61,032 nucleotides of DNA from an uncultured Geobacteraceae bacterium (lineage in GTDB: Bacteria; Desulfobacterota; Desulfuromonadia; Geobacterales; Pseudopelobacteraceae), in NCBI GenBank assembly GCA_903925005.1, contig CAIYDX010000269.1, forward strand, positions 1 through 61,032, given 5' to 3'. Of this stretch, positions 17,616 through 27,493 are shown piece after piece (the first letter of the stretch is position 1; the number at the start of each line of letters is the position of its first letter). The notes beneath the pieces are model-generated. The model had not been told where the DNA came from. It did not search any database and worked only from the letters and a program-made list of their open reading frames with translations. The position numbers were made by a program, and so were the translations under genes.

Positions 17616-18578
17616 TCAATACCTCATTACGTTGTTGATTGCGGCACGGATCTGCTCCGTGGTCGGTAAATAACTGTCGATCAATTTGGGGAGCGGCAGC
17701 ACCACGTCAGGAGCCGTCACTCGCAGCACCGGAGCGCGCAGCCGCAGGATCGCCTCTTCCGCCACAGTGGCGGCAATTTCAGCGCCGAATCCGCCGCTTT
17801 TGGCCGCTTCGTGGACGATCACCAGACGGCCGGTCTTGCCTACAGAAGTCAGCACCGTTTCCCAGTCGAACGGGGTAAGGGTCTGGGGATCGATCACTTC
17901 GACAGAGTGGGAGGTTGTCGTCTTGAGCACTCTCTCCAGCATGCTTCCCCAGGCGATGACCGTCACATCGGTTCCCGGCCGGACAATTCTGGCGGTGCCG
18001 AGCGGGATGGTGTACTCCTCTTCCGGGACCTCCTCGCGCAGCATCCGGTAAAGGCGGGTCGGCTCAAGGAAAATGACAGGGTCCGGATCGCGGATGGCTG
18101 CCAACAGCAGCCCTTTGGCGCTGTATGGGCCGGACGGTACGACCACCTTGATCCCGGGCAGATGGCAGAGCAGCGCTTCGCTGCTCTCTTCATGCATTTC
18201 CGGCGCCTTGATGCCGGCGCCATAGGGGGTGCGAATCACAAGCGGACAGGTAAAGCGTCCGTGCGAACGGGTCCGCAAGCGGGATGCGTGGGAGTAAATC
18301 TGATCCAGGGCGGCGTAGATGAAGCCCATGAACTGGATCTCGGCCACGGGGCGCAGACCGTAGGCGGCCATGCCGATCGCCGCGCCGACGATGCCCGACT
18401 CGGAAAGTGGGGTGTCGATGACCCGCTCGGCGCCGTAGCGTTTCTGCAACCCTTCGGTGACCCGGAAGACGCCGCCGTCGCGCCCCACGTCCTCGCCTAT
18501 CAGGACGACCCGATCGTCGCGGGCCATCTCCCTATCCAGCGCCTGATTGATTGCCTGTACCATAGTGAGCTGGGCCAT
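17616..18578 (-). CDS. 2-oxo acid dehydrogenase E1 beta subunit
   Basis: 320 residues. Forms the thiamine-diphosphate E1 heterotetramer with the alpha subunit. Typical stretches are LIGEDVGRDGGVF, RVIDTPLSESGIVGAAIGMA, EIQFMGFIYAALDQI, and the C-terminal transketolase part with VIHEAAKSGGFGAE. Its ATG follows the E1alpha stop by one base with AGGGG before it. Sequence alone does not separate pyruvate from branched-chain specificity. Confidence 0.93.
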   Translation of the reverse strand: MAQLTMVQAINQALDREMARDDRVVLIGEDVGRDGGVFRVTEGLQKRYGAERVIDTPLSESGIVGAAIGMAAYGLRPVAEIQFMGFIYAALDQIYSHASRLRTRSHGRFTCPLVIRTPYGAGIKAPEMHEESSEALLCHLPGIKVVVPSGPYSAKGLLLAAIRDPDPVIFLEPTRLYRMLREEVPEEEYTIPLGTARIVRPGTDVTVIAWGSMLERVLKTTTSHSVEVIDPQTLTPFDWETVLTSVGKTGRLVIVHEAAKSGGFGAEIAATVAEEAILRLRAPVLRVTAPDVVLPLPKLIDSYLPTTEQIRAAINNVMRY

Positions 18579-18579
18579 G

Positions 18580-19635
18580 TCAGACCCCTTTCCGCTGTCC
18601 GGCCTGGCGCTGGCCGGGTGACGACAGGACGTGCCGGAACATGTCGTCCCGGTTGGTGGCTTCTACACCCTCCATGACTACGACCGCCGCATCGACATTG
18701 GCGGTTGCCCGCTGCCTTGTTTCGGCAGCATATGCTTCGCTCCAGAAACCGCACCGTTCCATGTATCGCTCCAGCCTGAGCAGCGGATCGCGGGCGCTCC
18801 AAGCGGCAACTTCGTCGTCGGAACGGTAGCGCCCGGCATCGTCCGAAGTGGTGTGGTTGGCCATCCGGTAGGTCAGGCACTCGATAAAAGTCGGGCCGCC
18901 ACCACCACGCGCCTTCTCCAGGGCATCCCGCGTAGCCTTGTAGACGGCGAAAACGTCGTTGCCGTCCACCTGCACCCCTTCGAAGCCGTAGGCAAGCGCC
19001 TTCTGTGCCAGGGTGGCTGCGGCCGTCTGGCCTCTGACCGGCACTGATATCGCCCACTGGTTGTTCTGGCAGATGAAGACCAGCGGCAGCCGGAAGACCC
19101 CCGCCATATTGAATCCCTCGTGGAAGTCCCCTTTGGAGGTAGCCCCGTCGCCGAACCAAGCCGTTACGGCAACCGGGTCGTGCCGGTAGCTGGCCGCCAT
19201 GGCGGCGCCGACAGCGTGGGGAATATGGGTGCCGACCGATACGCAGACCGGAAAGATGTTCAGCGATGACGGCGCCTGCTGTCCCCGCTCGTCCCCGCTC
19301 CAATACTGTAAAATATGATGGATGGGGTAACCGACGGTTAGTTGGACCCCAACTTCGCGGAATGAGGGAAATAGCCAATCGCCAGACTGCTGTGCAAATG
19401 CGCTCCCCACTTGGGCCGCCTCCTGCCCCAGGCTGGGTGGATAGGTTCCGATCCGCCCTTCGCGCTGAAGAGATATGGCCCGCTGATCGAAAATTCTGGT
19501 CAGCACCATGAGTTCGTACATGCGCCGGGTATCCGCCTCAGGCAAAGGAGGCATCAACGTTTCGTCGACCGTCCCGTCCGGCGCCAGGATGCTCAGGCGG
19601 TGTACCTCAAATGCAGCGCAGATTTCGTCGGACAT
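18580..19635 (-). CDS. 2-oxo acid dehydrogenase E1 alpha subunit
   Basis: 351 residues. The thiamine-diphosphate motif is complete: GDGATSKGDFHEGFNMA (near residue 164) running to CQNNQWAI. The phosphorylation-loop-like segment YRMANHTTSDDAGRYR follows near residue 259. It decarboxylates the 2-oxo acid and, with E1beta, passes the acyl group to E2 lipoate. First gene of the E1alpha-E1beta-E2 operon, divergent from the VOC gene across 219 bases. Confidence 0.93.
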   Translation of the reverse strand: MSDEICAAFEVHRLSILAPDGTVDETLMPPLPEADTRRMYELMVLTRIFDQRAISLQREGRIGTYPPSLGQEAAQVGSAFAQQSGDWLFPSFREVGVQLTVGYPIHHILQYWSGDERGQQAPSSLNIFPVCVSVGTHIPHAVGAAMAASYRHDPVAVTAWFGDGATSKGDFHEGFNMAGVFRLPLVFICQNNQWAISVPVRGQTAAATLAQKALAYGFEGVQVDGNDVFAVYKATRDALEKARGGGGPTFIECLTYRMANHTTSDDAGRYRSDDEVAAWSARDPLLRLERYMERCGFWSEAYAAETRQRATANVDAAVVVMEGVEATNRDDMFRHVLSSPGQRQAGQRKGV

Positions 19636-19760
19636 GGCAACTGTCTCCTCCGGGTGAATGTCTCTGATCTAAGAATACACCAACGGCGCATTCGATGCCA
19701 CTGCTTTCATGCCCCCAGATGCCGCTGCTCGCTGCCTTTATCCATGTTTTGCAGCGGACA

Positions 19761-19789
19761 TTGCAGTACCTTGGAAAGAAGAATATAAT
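19761..19789 (+). promoter_or_regulatory. Candidate sigma-70 promoter of the VOC gene
   Basis: TTGCAG (19761-19766), 17-base spacer, perfect TATAAT (19784-19789); it would start transcription about 60 bases before the gene. Confidence 0.6.
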
Positions 19790-19854
19790 GCAACTAAGAT
19801 TCACAAAACGCTTATCCTCTGCTGTTGGCAGAGTTGAGAAGGAGGCGATGCACA

Positions 19855-20235
19855 ATGAAAAAAAATCCGTTCGGATTTGAGCAAGTCAAGGTTATCGCAA
19901 TTCCCGTACGGGATGCGGTTCGTGCCCGGGCATTCTACGGCGAAACTCTTGGTTTGGAGCCTGCGTTTGAAGTAAAGGAGCAGGTCGGGTTCTATATCGG
20001 GGATATGATTTTGATGCTGAAGGAAGATTTCTACGCCACTCCTACGGAGTTACCGAATCCACGCATAACAATCGCTGTTGGAAATGCCCCGGACGCGGCA
20101 AAGGCCCTGAGCAAGTGTGGAGTTGTCATCAGGGACGAGGTGCAGACGTATGATGGTGAATACTTTGTAGGAAGTTTTTTGGATAGTGAGGGGAACAAAC
20201 TTTGGTTCTGTTCACCGGTAAAAATAGTTGTATAA
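19855..20235 (+). CDS. VOC (glyoxalase/bleomycin-resistance) family protein
   Basis: 126 residues from the ATG at 19855, chosen because AGAAGGAGG lies 9 bases upstream; an in-frame upstream start exists but has no site. The two beta-alpha-beta-beta-beta repeats of the VOC fold are recognisable: VIAIPVRDAVRARAFYGETLGL at the start and GEYFVGSFLDSEGNKLWF at the end. Members include lyases, dioxygenases and resistance proteins, so the substrate is unknown. Stand-alone gene with its own promoter. Confidence 0.85.
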   Translation: MKKNPFGFEQVKVIAIPVRDAVRARAFYGETLGLEPAFEVKEQVGFYIGDMILMLKEDFYATPTELPNPRITIAVGNAPDAAKALSKCGVVIRDEVQTYDGEYFVGSFLDSEGNKLWFCSPVKIVV

Positions 20236-20244
20236 AATTTTTCT

Positions 20245-20262
20245 ACGTCACGTACGTGACGT
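20245..20262. repeat. Perfect 18-base palindrome
   Basis: ACGTCACGTACGTGACGT reads the same on both strands. It begins 10 bases after the VOC stop. It could be a protein-binding site; it lies inside the trailing end of a degraded minus-strand reading frame. Confidence 0.55.
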
Positions 20263-20379
20263 CGGTAGGTATAGGTGTAACGACCGTTGACCGGCGTACC
20301 TGTTTTTGCAAACGTGGACGTGTAAAGGCCTGCATCAACTGCTGTGTTGCAGCCTAGTTCAACGAATTGCAAGTTAATC

Positions 20380-20625
20380 TTACCGGATGGTCGGTTCTCC
20401 AAAAACAACTTCATAGAATCTCCTGTTGGTAGGTACTTTCTCAGTCAATGGCAACGGCAAAGCAACACTGGTCCGCCTGTTGATAGTTGCCGTGCTAAGG
20501 TGTGCAAACACAGTTGGTTTTTCGATCAAGTTCCCTCGGGGACCAGGATCTGATGTGCCGTTGCTGCCGCAGGCGGCCATCGTTAGTCCGGCAAGAATGG
20601 TTAATCCAAGTTTGCAACAATTCAT
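20380..20625 (-). CDS. Small lipoprotein, possibly truncated by a frameshift
   Basis: 81 residues beginning with a lipoprotein signal (LGLTILAGLTMAACGSNGT, lipobox Cys 19). The frame stops at 20380, but an overlapping minus-strand frame from 20414 continues with INLQFVELGCNTAVDAGLYT, then GTPVNGRYTYTY, which reads like the rest of the same secreted protein. This suggests either a frameshifted gene extending to about 20236 or two overlapping small genes. It lies 70 bases downstream of the NHLP-like gene on the same strand. Function unknown. Confidence 0.5.
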   Translation of the reverse strand: MNCCKLGLTILAGLTMAACGSNGTSDPGPRGNLIEKPTVFAHLSTATINRRTSVALPLPLTEKVPTNRRFYEVVFGEPTIR

Positions 20626-20694
20626 AAAAAATCTCCTTTATCATTCTGCCAGGTACCTCTCTGTCTCTGGAGGGCTTCAATGTTTTCTATCTGT

Positions 20695-20940
20695 TCAGCT
20701 ATATAACGTTTTATCGTCAGGCGCATCTCCCGGTCCGGCACGACAGAGACCGGGATCAATCCAGCCGGCAAATTCCTTGATGCGCCCCGGGTCCAGTTGT
20801 GACAGCATTCGCAGCTCTGCCTGTGTAAGGCGATACCCCTCCTGTAAGCAGGCCGCCTCCAGTGAATCGGTCGTCTGAGAATGAAACCGTTCATCAGTGA
20901 TCATTCTTCCCAATATCCGTTCAACCGCTTCCTGCGACAT
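20695..20940 (-). CDS. Small NHLP-clan (Os1348-like) protein
   Basis: 81 residues from the ATG at 20940, with AAGGA 7 bases upstream. A GTG 24 bases earlier is in frame, but it abuts an operator site and lacks the conserved start. The N-terminal pattern MSQEAVERILGRMITDERFH and the following helical part (LEAACLQEGYRLTQAELRML) recall the nitrile-hydratase-leader-peptide clan, whose members include RiPP precursor leaders. No RiPP modification enzyme is in the window. It is preceded by one of two duplicated sigma-54-like promoter/operator regions. Classification is by pattern memory. Confidence 0.55.
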   Translation of the reverse strand: MSQEAVERILGRMITDERFHSQTTDSLEAACLQEGYRLTQAELRMLSQLDPGRIKEFAGWIDPGLCRAGPGDAPDDKTLYS

Positions 20941-20964
20941 GGCATCATCCTTATTACGTTTCAC

Positions 20965-21120
20965 TGTCCCATATTGGACAGAGACGGCCTGATTTTTTAG
21001 TCGTTACGGTATATGTTACGAAATGTGTGCCATATATGTGATTTGTGATATTTCAGTATGTTGGGTAGAATGAGGCTGTTAGAGATGTCCCACACCAGGC
21101 ATGTTGTCCGATGCGGGACA
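20965..21120 (-). promoter_or_regulatory. Promoter region A: sigma-54-like element with three 16-bp operators
   Basis: On the minus strand TGGCACACATTTCGT (21018-21032) fits the -24/-12 sigma-54 layout (TGGCAC then TxGy, spacing correct; last base of the -12 GC is T). Upstream lie a perfect TGTCC-N6-GGACA palindrome (21105-21120) and a weaker copy (21086-21101), centred about 95 and 76 bases from the element. A third perfect copy (20965-20980) lies downstream, about 45 bases away. The same geometry recurs at 22977-23133. Confidence 0.65.
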
Positions 21121-21140
21121 GAGTGCGGGGAGTGAGATCA

Positions 21141-22367
21141 TCAGGCAATTCCCTGGCGCCACGCGAAAGCCCTTTTCTGGGATAGCAGGACATCCTCGAA
21201 GGTGACTCCCATTTCATCCAGATGCCTGTCAAGATGGGTAAAATCCAACTGCTCGACCAGTTCTGCCGCATGGAGCAGCTTTCCCAGTACCCCCTGCCGC
21301 GCAACAAGAGCATTCTTGATATCATCGGAGAGGTTCAGTTTTCTGACTACTTCATCAATCGGAATATCGTAGACCTTCTCCAAAATAGATAGTATCCCGG
21401 TCATGAACGCTTTTTCTGCCGAGTCATGGCCCCATTTCAAACTCTGATGACAGGCGGCCATGTTTTCCATGAAACCGGCCCGGACGGCAGCCATGTCTAC
21501 AAGAGGATTTTCCATTCCGCGCTTGTCGCTGCCGGCAAAAAGTGCCAACTGGACCCAGCGTTTGATCTGTTGGCGCCCAAGGACTGCAATTGCATGGCTG
21601 ACGGTGCCGACTTTGTTCCGAATGCCGGTACCAACCGAGTTGACCAAAAGGAGAAGTTTGTAGGTAAGCCCGGCATCTCCACGAAATACTTTTTCGATCT
21701 CGGCCTGTTCCCCATCCTCGCTGAGCAGGCGCATCAACTTGAGCAGAGTGGAGCCTGAATCATCCATCTGTTTCTTTTCCATGACCGACGGTTTGGCAAA
21801 GTAGTATCCCTGAAACAGGTCAAATCCAAGATCCAGACAGAGCTTGAATTCCTCCTGAGTCTCTACCTTTTCCGCAAGCAGTTGCATCGGGTAGCGTCGA
21901 AACTGTTTTACCATTTCGGTCAATCCTGCAGCTGGACTCAGCATGAGGTCAACCTTGACGATGTCTACTATCTCGTACAATTCGTGGTAAACAGGGCTGT
22001 ACTCATGATCATCAAGGGCCAGCGAAAACCCGTTTTCCTTAAGTGCCCGGCAGCGTCCCACCAGTTCCGGCGTAACCTCCAGGGTTTCCAAAAGCTCGAT
22101 AACTATCTGTTCTCCTGGCAGGATGTTTAATGAATCGTCCATCAACAGTTCCAATTCAAGATTGATGAACCCCTTGTGTTTCCCCAGCATATCTTCGATA
22201 CCGAAGCCGGTCAAAGTATTGATGATCACGCTGGCGGTTGCGTGCGAAGCGTCAGTTATGTTTGCAGTCTTGGAGCCGGAAGAGCGGAAGAGAAGTTCAT
22301 AGGCGATAAGTTCTTCGCTGCGGTTCAGGATCGGCTGCCTTCCAAGAAAGTAATTTCCATTTGCCAT
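21141..22367 (-). CDS. EAL-like/HDOD signalling protein (YuxH type)
   Basis: 408 residues. The N-terminal part is a degenerate EAL domain (YFLGRQPILNRSEELIAYELLFR; FINLELELL; LALDDHEYSPVYHEL; LLAEKVETQEEF; FQGYYFAKP). The catalytic ExL is replaced by YELLFR, so cyclic-di-GMP hydrolysis is unlikely. Residues from about 200 form an HDOD domain (FRGDAGLTYKLLLLVNSV; GRQQIKRWVQLALFAG; LSILEKVYDIPIDEV), a non-hydrolytic HD relative used in signalling. It follows the CheX-like gene by 28 bases and is likely cotranscribed from promoter region B. Confidence 0.9.
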   Translation of the reverse strand: MANGNYFLGRQPILNRSEELIAYELLFRSSGSKTANITDASHATASVIINTLTGFGIEDMLGKHKGFINLELELLMDDSLNILPGEQIVIELLETLEVTPELVGRCRALKENGFSLALDDHEYSPVYHELYEIVDIVKVDLMLSPAAGLTEMVKQFRRYPMQLLAEKVETQEEFKLCLDLGFDLFQGYYFAKPSVMEKKQMDDSGSTLLKLMRLLSEDGEQAEIEKVFRGDAGLTYKLLLLVNSVGTGIRNKVGTVSHAIAVLGRQQIKRWVQLALFAGSDKRGMENPLVDMAAVRAGFMENMAACHQSLKWGHDSAEKAFMTGILSILEKVYDIPIDEVVRKLNLSDDIKNALVARQGVLGKLLHAAELVEQLDFTHLDRHLDEMGVTFEDVLLSQKRAFAWRQGIA

Positions 22368-22395
22368 ATCATCCCCCTAATGATGCTAATAGCTG

Positions 22396-22899
22396 TCAGT
22401 GATCCTTGTTCAGCACGGCGCTGATCAGAAAGCTGTCCTGCGCGGTGGCAAAACCGAGGGACATGGTGTAGTTGGGCTCGTGGGTTGATATGATAAATTT
22501 TTTACCTGTCATGATCGATGGCAGAGAAATCCTGATGTCCGCCCCGCCGCTGGAGAGGTGGTTCTTGAAGGCCCCGGCGATCATGTTGGCTAGTTCCCCC
22601 ATTGCATCGTATATATCTTCGTCAAGTCCGGCCAACTGCATCCCCCTCATGCCCGCGGTAATGTCTATTGCCAGCCCCCGAGATGCATGCAGGCTGACCA
22701 CTCCGTTGTATGCACCGGCCAAGCCGATCATGGCAGTGACACAGTCTTTAGAGTTGTTGGCGAGACTGGTCATCAGTGGAAGTGGAAAGATGTCATGCAT
22801 GCCAACCATGGTGCTGAAGACCTTCCTGACGTCGCTGATCAGGTGTTTGGCAAGACCAGCTTCATTAAATTGTGAAGTGCCTGACGGTTCAAAATGCAT
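22396..22899 (-). CDS. CheX-like chemotaxis phosphatase family protein
   Basis: 167 residues. The CheC/CheX active-site pattern is present once (DAMGELANMIAGAFKNHL, residues about 99-116, with Glu and Asn three residues apart), followed by SLPSIMTGKKF. CheX proteins dephosphorylate response-regulator aspartates. Possible targets here are the receivers of the hybrid kinase or the sigma-54 activator encoded just upstream. AAGGAGG precedes the ATG. The gene begins inside a vestigial reading frame that starts with a copied N-terminus of the NHLP-like gene. Confidence 0.85.
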   Translation of the reverse strand: MHFEPSGTSQFNEAGLAKHLISDVRKVFSTMVGMHDIFPLPLMTSLANNSKDCVTAMIGLAGAYNGVVSLHASRGLAIDITAGMRGMQLAGLDEDIYDAMGELANMIAGAFKNHLSSGGADIRISLPSIMTGKKFIISTHEPNYTMSLGFATAQDSFLISAVLNKDH

Positions 22900-22955
22900 A
22901 CAAACCTCCTTGTAATTACTAAGCGTAAAATTCGTTCAACCACTTCCTGTGACAT
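22839..22955 (-). pseudogene. Vestigial 5' copy of the NHLP-like gene
   Basis: A 38-codon frame from ATG 22955 reads MSQEVVERIL, nearly the same as the start of the gene at 20695-20940 (MSQEAVERIL), then loses similarity and ends inside the CheX-like gene. Together with the matching upstream DNA it shows that a promoter and first codons were copied to this place. It might also act as a short upstream reading frame. Confidence 0.6.
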
Positions 22956-22976
22956 GGCACACTCCACAATCACTTT

Positions 22977-23133
22977 TGTCTCATACAGGACAATATCGAC
23001 TAAATATGCCAGTCGTTATCTCTGAGATAGCGAAATGCATGCCAAATAGATGATTTGTGTAATTTAGGTATGTTGCTTGAATGGGAAAATGTACGGGTTG
23101 TCCCAGGCAGGACAATATGTCCGGAACGGGACA
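22977..23133 (-). promoter_or_regulatory. Promoter region B: sigma-54-like element with three 16-bp operators
   Basis: Minus-strand TGGCATGCATTTCGC (23030-23044) has both the GG and the GC of a -24/-12 promoter at the right spacing. Operators of the form TGTCC-N6-GGACA lie upstream at 23118-23133 and 23099-23114 (both perfect) and downstream at 22977-22992 (one mismatch). Distances from the promoter element (about 96, 77 and 45 bases) match region A within one base. Confidence 0.7.
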
Positions 23134-23199
23134 CTTGAGGCTAGGCGACAGCAAACCTCCGAAGGGTCATTTCTCCGGAGTTTTTCTACACATTTTTCG

Positions 23200-24551
23200 T
23201 TAGTAGAACAGTTTGCGGGAGGCCTTCAGCAGACGAGCGGCAGAGGATTTGTTGTTATCGCTTTTCTCCATAGCCCACTCCATGACCTTTTGGGTGACGG
23301 CTTCAAGAGAAAAATCTTCTGATGAGAAGCTGAAATTGAGGGATATCCGGTCATTAGCCGGATCTTCGTGGCTGGGGTCTGATTGCTGAAGGCGCAGGTG
23401 TTCCGGTTGGATCAGCTCCCCATTAGTTACAATAGCGGCATATTCAAGCCGGTTGCGCAGCTCTCGTACGTTGCCTGGCCAGTCATTGCTCACCATCAGG
23501 CTGAGGGCCGCCTTGGAGATGCCGGGCAGCGGTTTGCCCTGCTGTTGCCGAAAGGTTTGAAGAAAATGTTCTACAAGCTGCGGGATATCCTCGCGGCGTT
23601 CACGCAACGGGGGGATTGTAATCGGAAAGACATTCAGGCGGTGGTAGAGGTCACTTCTGAAGCTTCCCTGATTGCTGCATTCATAAAGGTTGCGGTGGGT
23701 GGCGACAATGATTCTGAAGTCGGCGGACACCTGGCGGTCGGAGCCGACTTTTTCATAGACTCTCTCTTCCAGGAGACGCAACAGCTTGGGCTGGAGTGAC
23801 AACGGCATATCGCCGATCTCATCAAGAAACAGAGTGCCGCCATTGGCGCGACAGCACTTCCCGTCACGATCGCGGTCAGCGCCGGTAAAAGCGCCTTTCA
23901 CATGGCCGAACAGTTCGCTTTCCAGAAGTGTTTCCGGTATGGCGGCGCAGTTGATCGCCACAAAGCTGGTCATGTTCTGTCCCGAAGCGATATGGATGGC
24001 CCGAGCCAGGACCTCTTTTCCAACGCCGCTTTCACCGAAGACCGATACGGTGGTGCGTGGCGAGGCAGCCACCTGTCTGGCCGCTGACAGGGCCACACCC
24101 ATGGAGGGTGAACTGGTGGTAATGTTCTGAAAGCTGAACAGTTCCTTTTCGGCGTCCACCATTCGTTCGTAACTGATCCGTAGCCGGGCGTTTTTCAGCA
24201 GCCGCTCAACTACCAGCAGCAACTCTTCGCGATTGAGCGGTTTCAAAAGGTAGTCGTCAGCTCCCTCTTTCATAGCCGCTACGGCACTGTCAACGGTCCC
24301 GTTGGCAGTAACCAGAACATAGGGGATCTGTTTATGATGATCGCGCACAAGGCGGAGCAGCATAACACCGTCCATCTCTGGCATAACCAGGTCGGACAGA
24401 ATCAGATCGAACCGCCCCAGTCCAAGTTCCGTCAGTGCTTCGGCACCGCCGGCGACGCAGGTCACCAGGTATCCGGCATCATCCAGGTATCCCTTGATCA
24501 TGAAGCGAAAACTTTGTTTGTCGTCAACCACGAGTATTCGTGCCGCAGGGG

Positions 24552-24555
<4 letters not shown>
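23200..24555 (-). CDS. Sigma-54-dependent response regulator (NtrC family)
   Basis: 451 residues. Receiver domain at 5-120 with the phosphoacceptor Asp in DLILSDLVMPEMDG and Lys in YLLKPL; AAA+ domain with Walker A GESGVGKEVLARAIH, the sigma-54 contact loop GAFTGA, and Walker B GGTLFLDEIGDMPL; short C-terminal Fis-like helix-turn-helix (NNKSSAARLLKASRKLFY). ATGA overlap with the hybrid kinase gene makes that kinase its natural partner. It is the obvious candidate to bind the TGTCC-N6-GGACA sites 70-100 bases downstream of its stop and at 20965-21120. Confidence 0.93.
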
Positions 24556-26932
<2,377 letters not shown>

Positions 26933-26936
<4 letters not shown>

Positions 26937-27493
26937 GGCAGATCCCTCACTATTCTTGCAAGATTGAGCAATTTAAAGCTGATTTCGAGACCATTTCGTT
27001 TGGCGGTTACGGGATTTATTTCGAAAGTCAGTTTTTTGCCTGAGGATATGAAGCCGATTATGCCGCCCTGACGGACGAAGCCGGGAGTGTCTCCAACGGT
27101 AAGAACCGGGCGTTTTACGACAGAGTTCAAAATCTTTTTTGTCACGGCGTCATCCGTAAATTCGCCAAAATAAACCAGGTGGCTTTTATCAGCGTCCGCA
27201 ATGTTACGGTATCTGATTATCCGGAGTTGACGCCCCTTGCTCTTTTTAGCCAAGGTCTCAAGCGCTTCGGCAAGCTCATTGTCTTCAACGATGCAGACCC
27301 GTATCGGTTCTGAATCGTTTTCAAAAGCTGTAGGCGGCCATTTTACAAACTTGGTGAAGTTATAGATGAAAACAGCCCTGATCTCATGTTCTTCCGCTCT
27401 AGTACCTGTTCCGGACGCAGCAGAGGCCGGAACAGACGGATATAGCAACGCAGCAACCAAAAACAGGGCTGCTATCGCTTTTAGAAAGACCAT
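26933..27493 (-). CDS. YfiR/HmsC-like periplasmic protein (DUF4154)
   Basis: 186 residues with a signal peptide (AIAALFLVAALLYPSVPASA). Family hallmarks are IYNFTKFVKWP near residue 43, RVCIVEDNEL, VLTVGDTPGFVRQGGIIGF and the C-terminal FKLLNLARIV. YfiR-type proteins bind and inhibit or gate a membrane sensor from the periplasm. It overlaps the TonB receptor gene by 13 bases and the kinase gene as ATGA, so all are translationally coupled. Its inferred role is to link receptor occupancy to the CHASE8-like kinase. Confidence 0.9.

Noticed and set aside
21141..22367. Active cyclic-di-GMP phosphodiesterase
   Set aside because: The EAL signature is replaced (YELLFR) and metal ligands are missing; a non-catalytic EAL/HDOD protein fits better.
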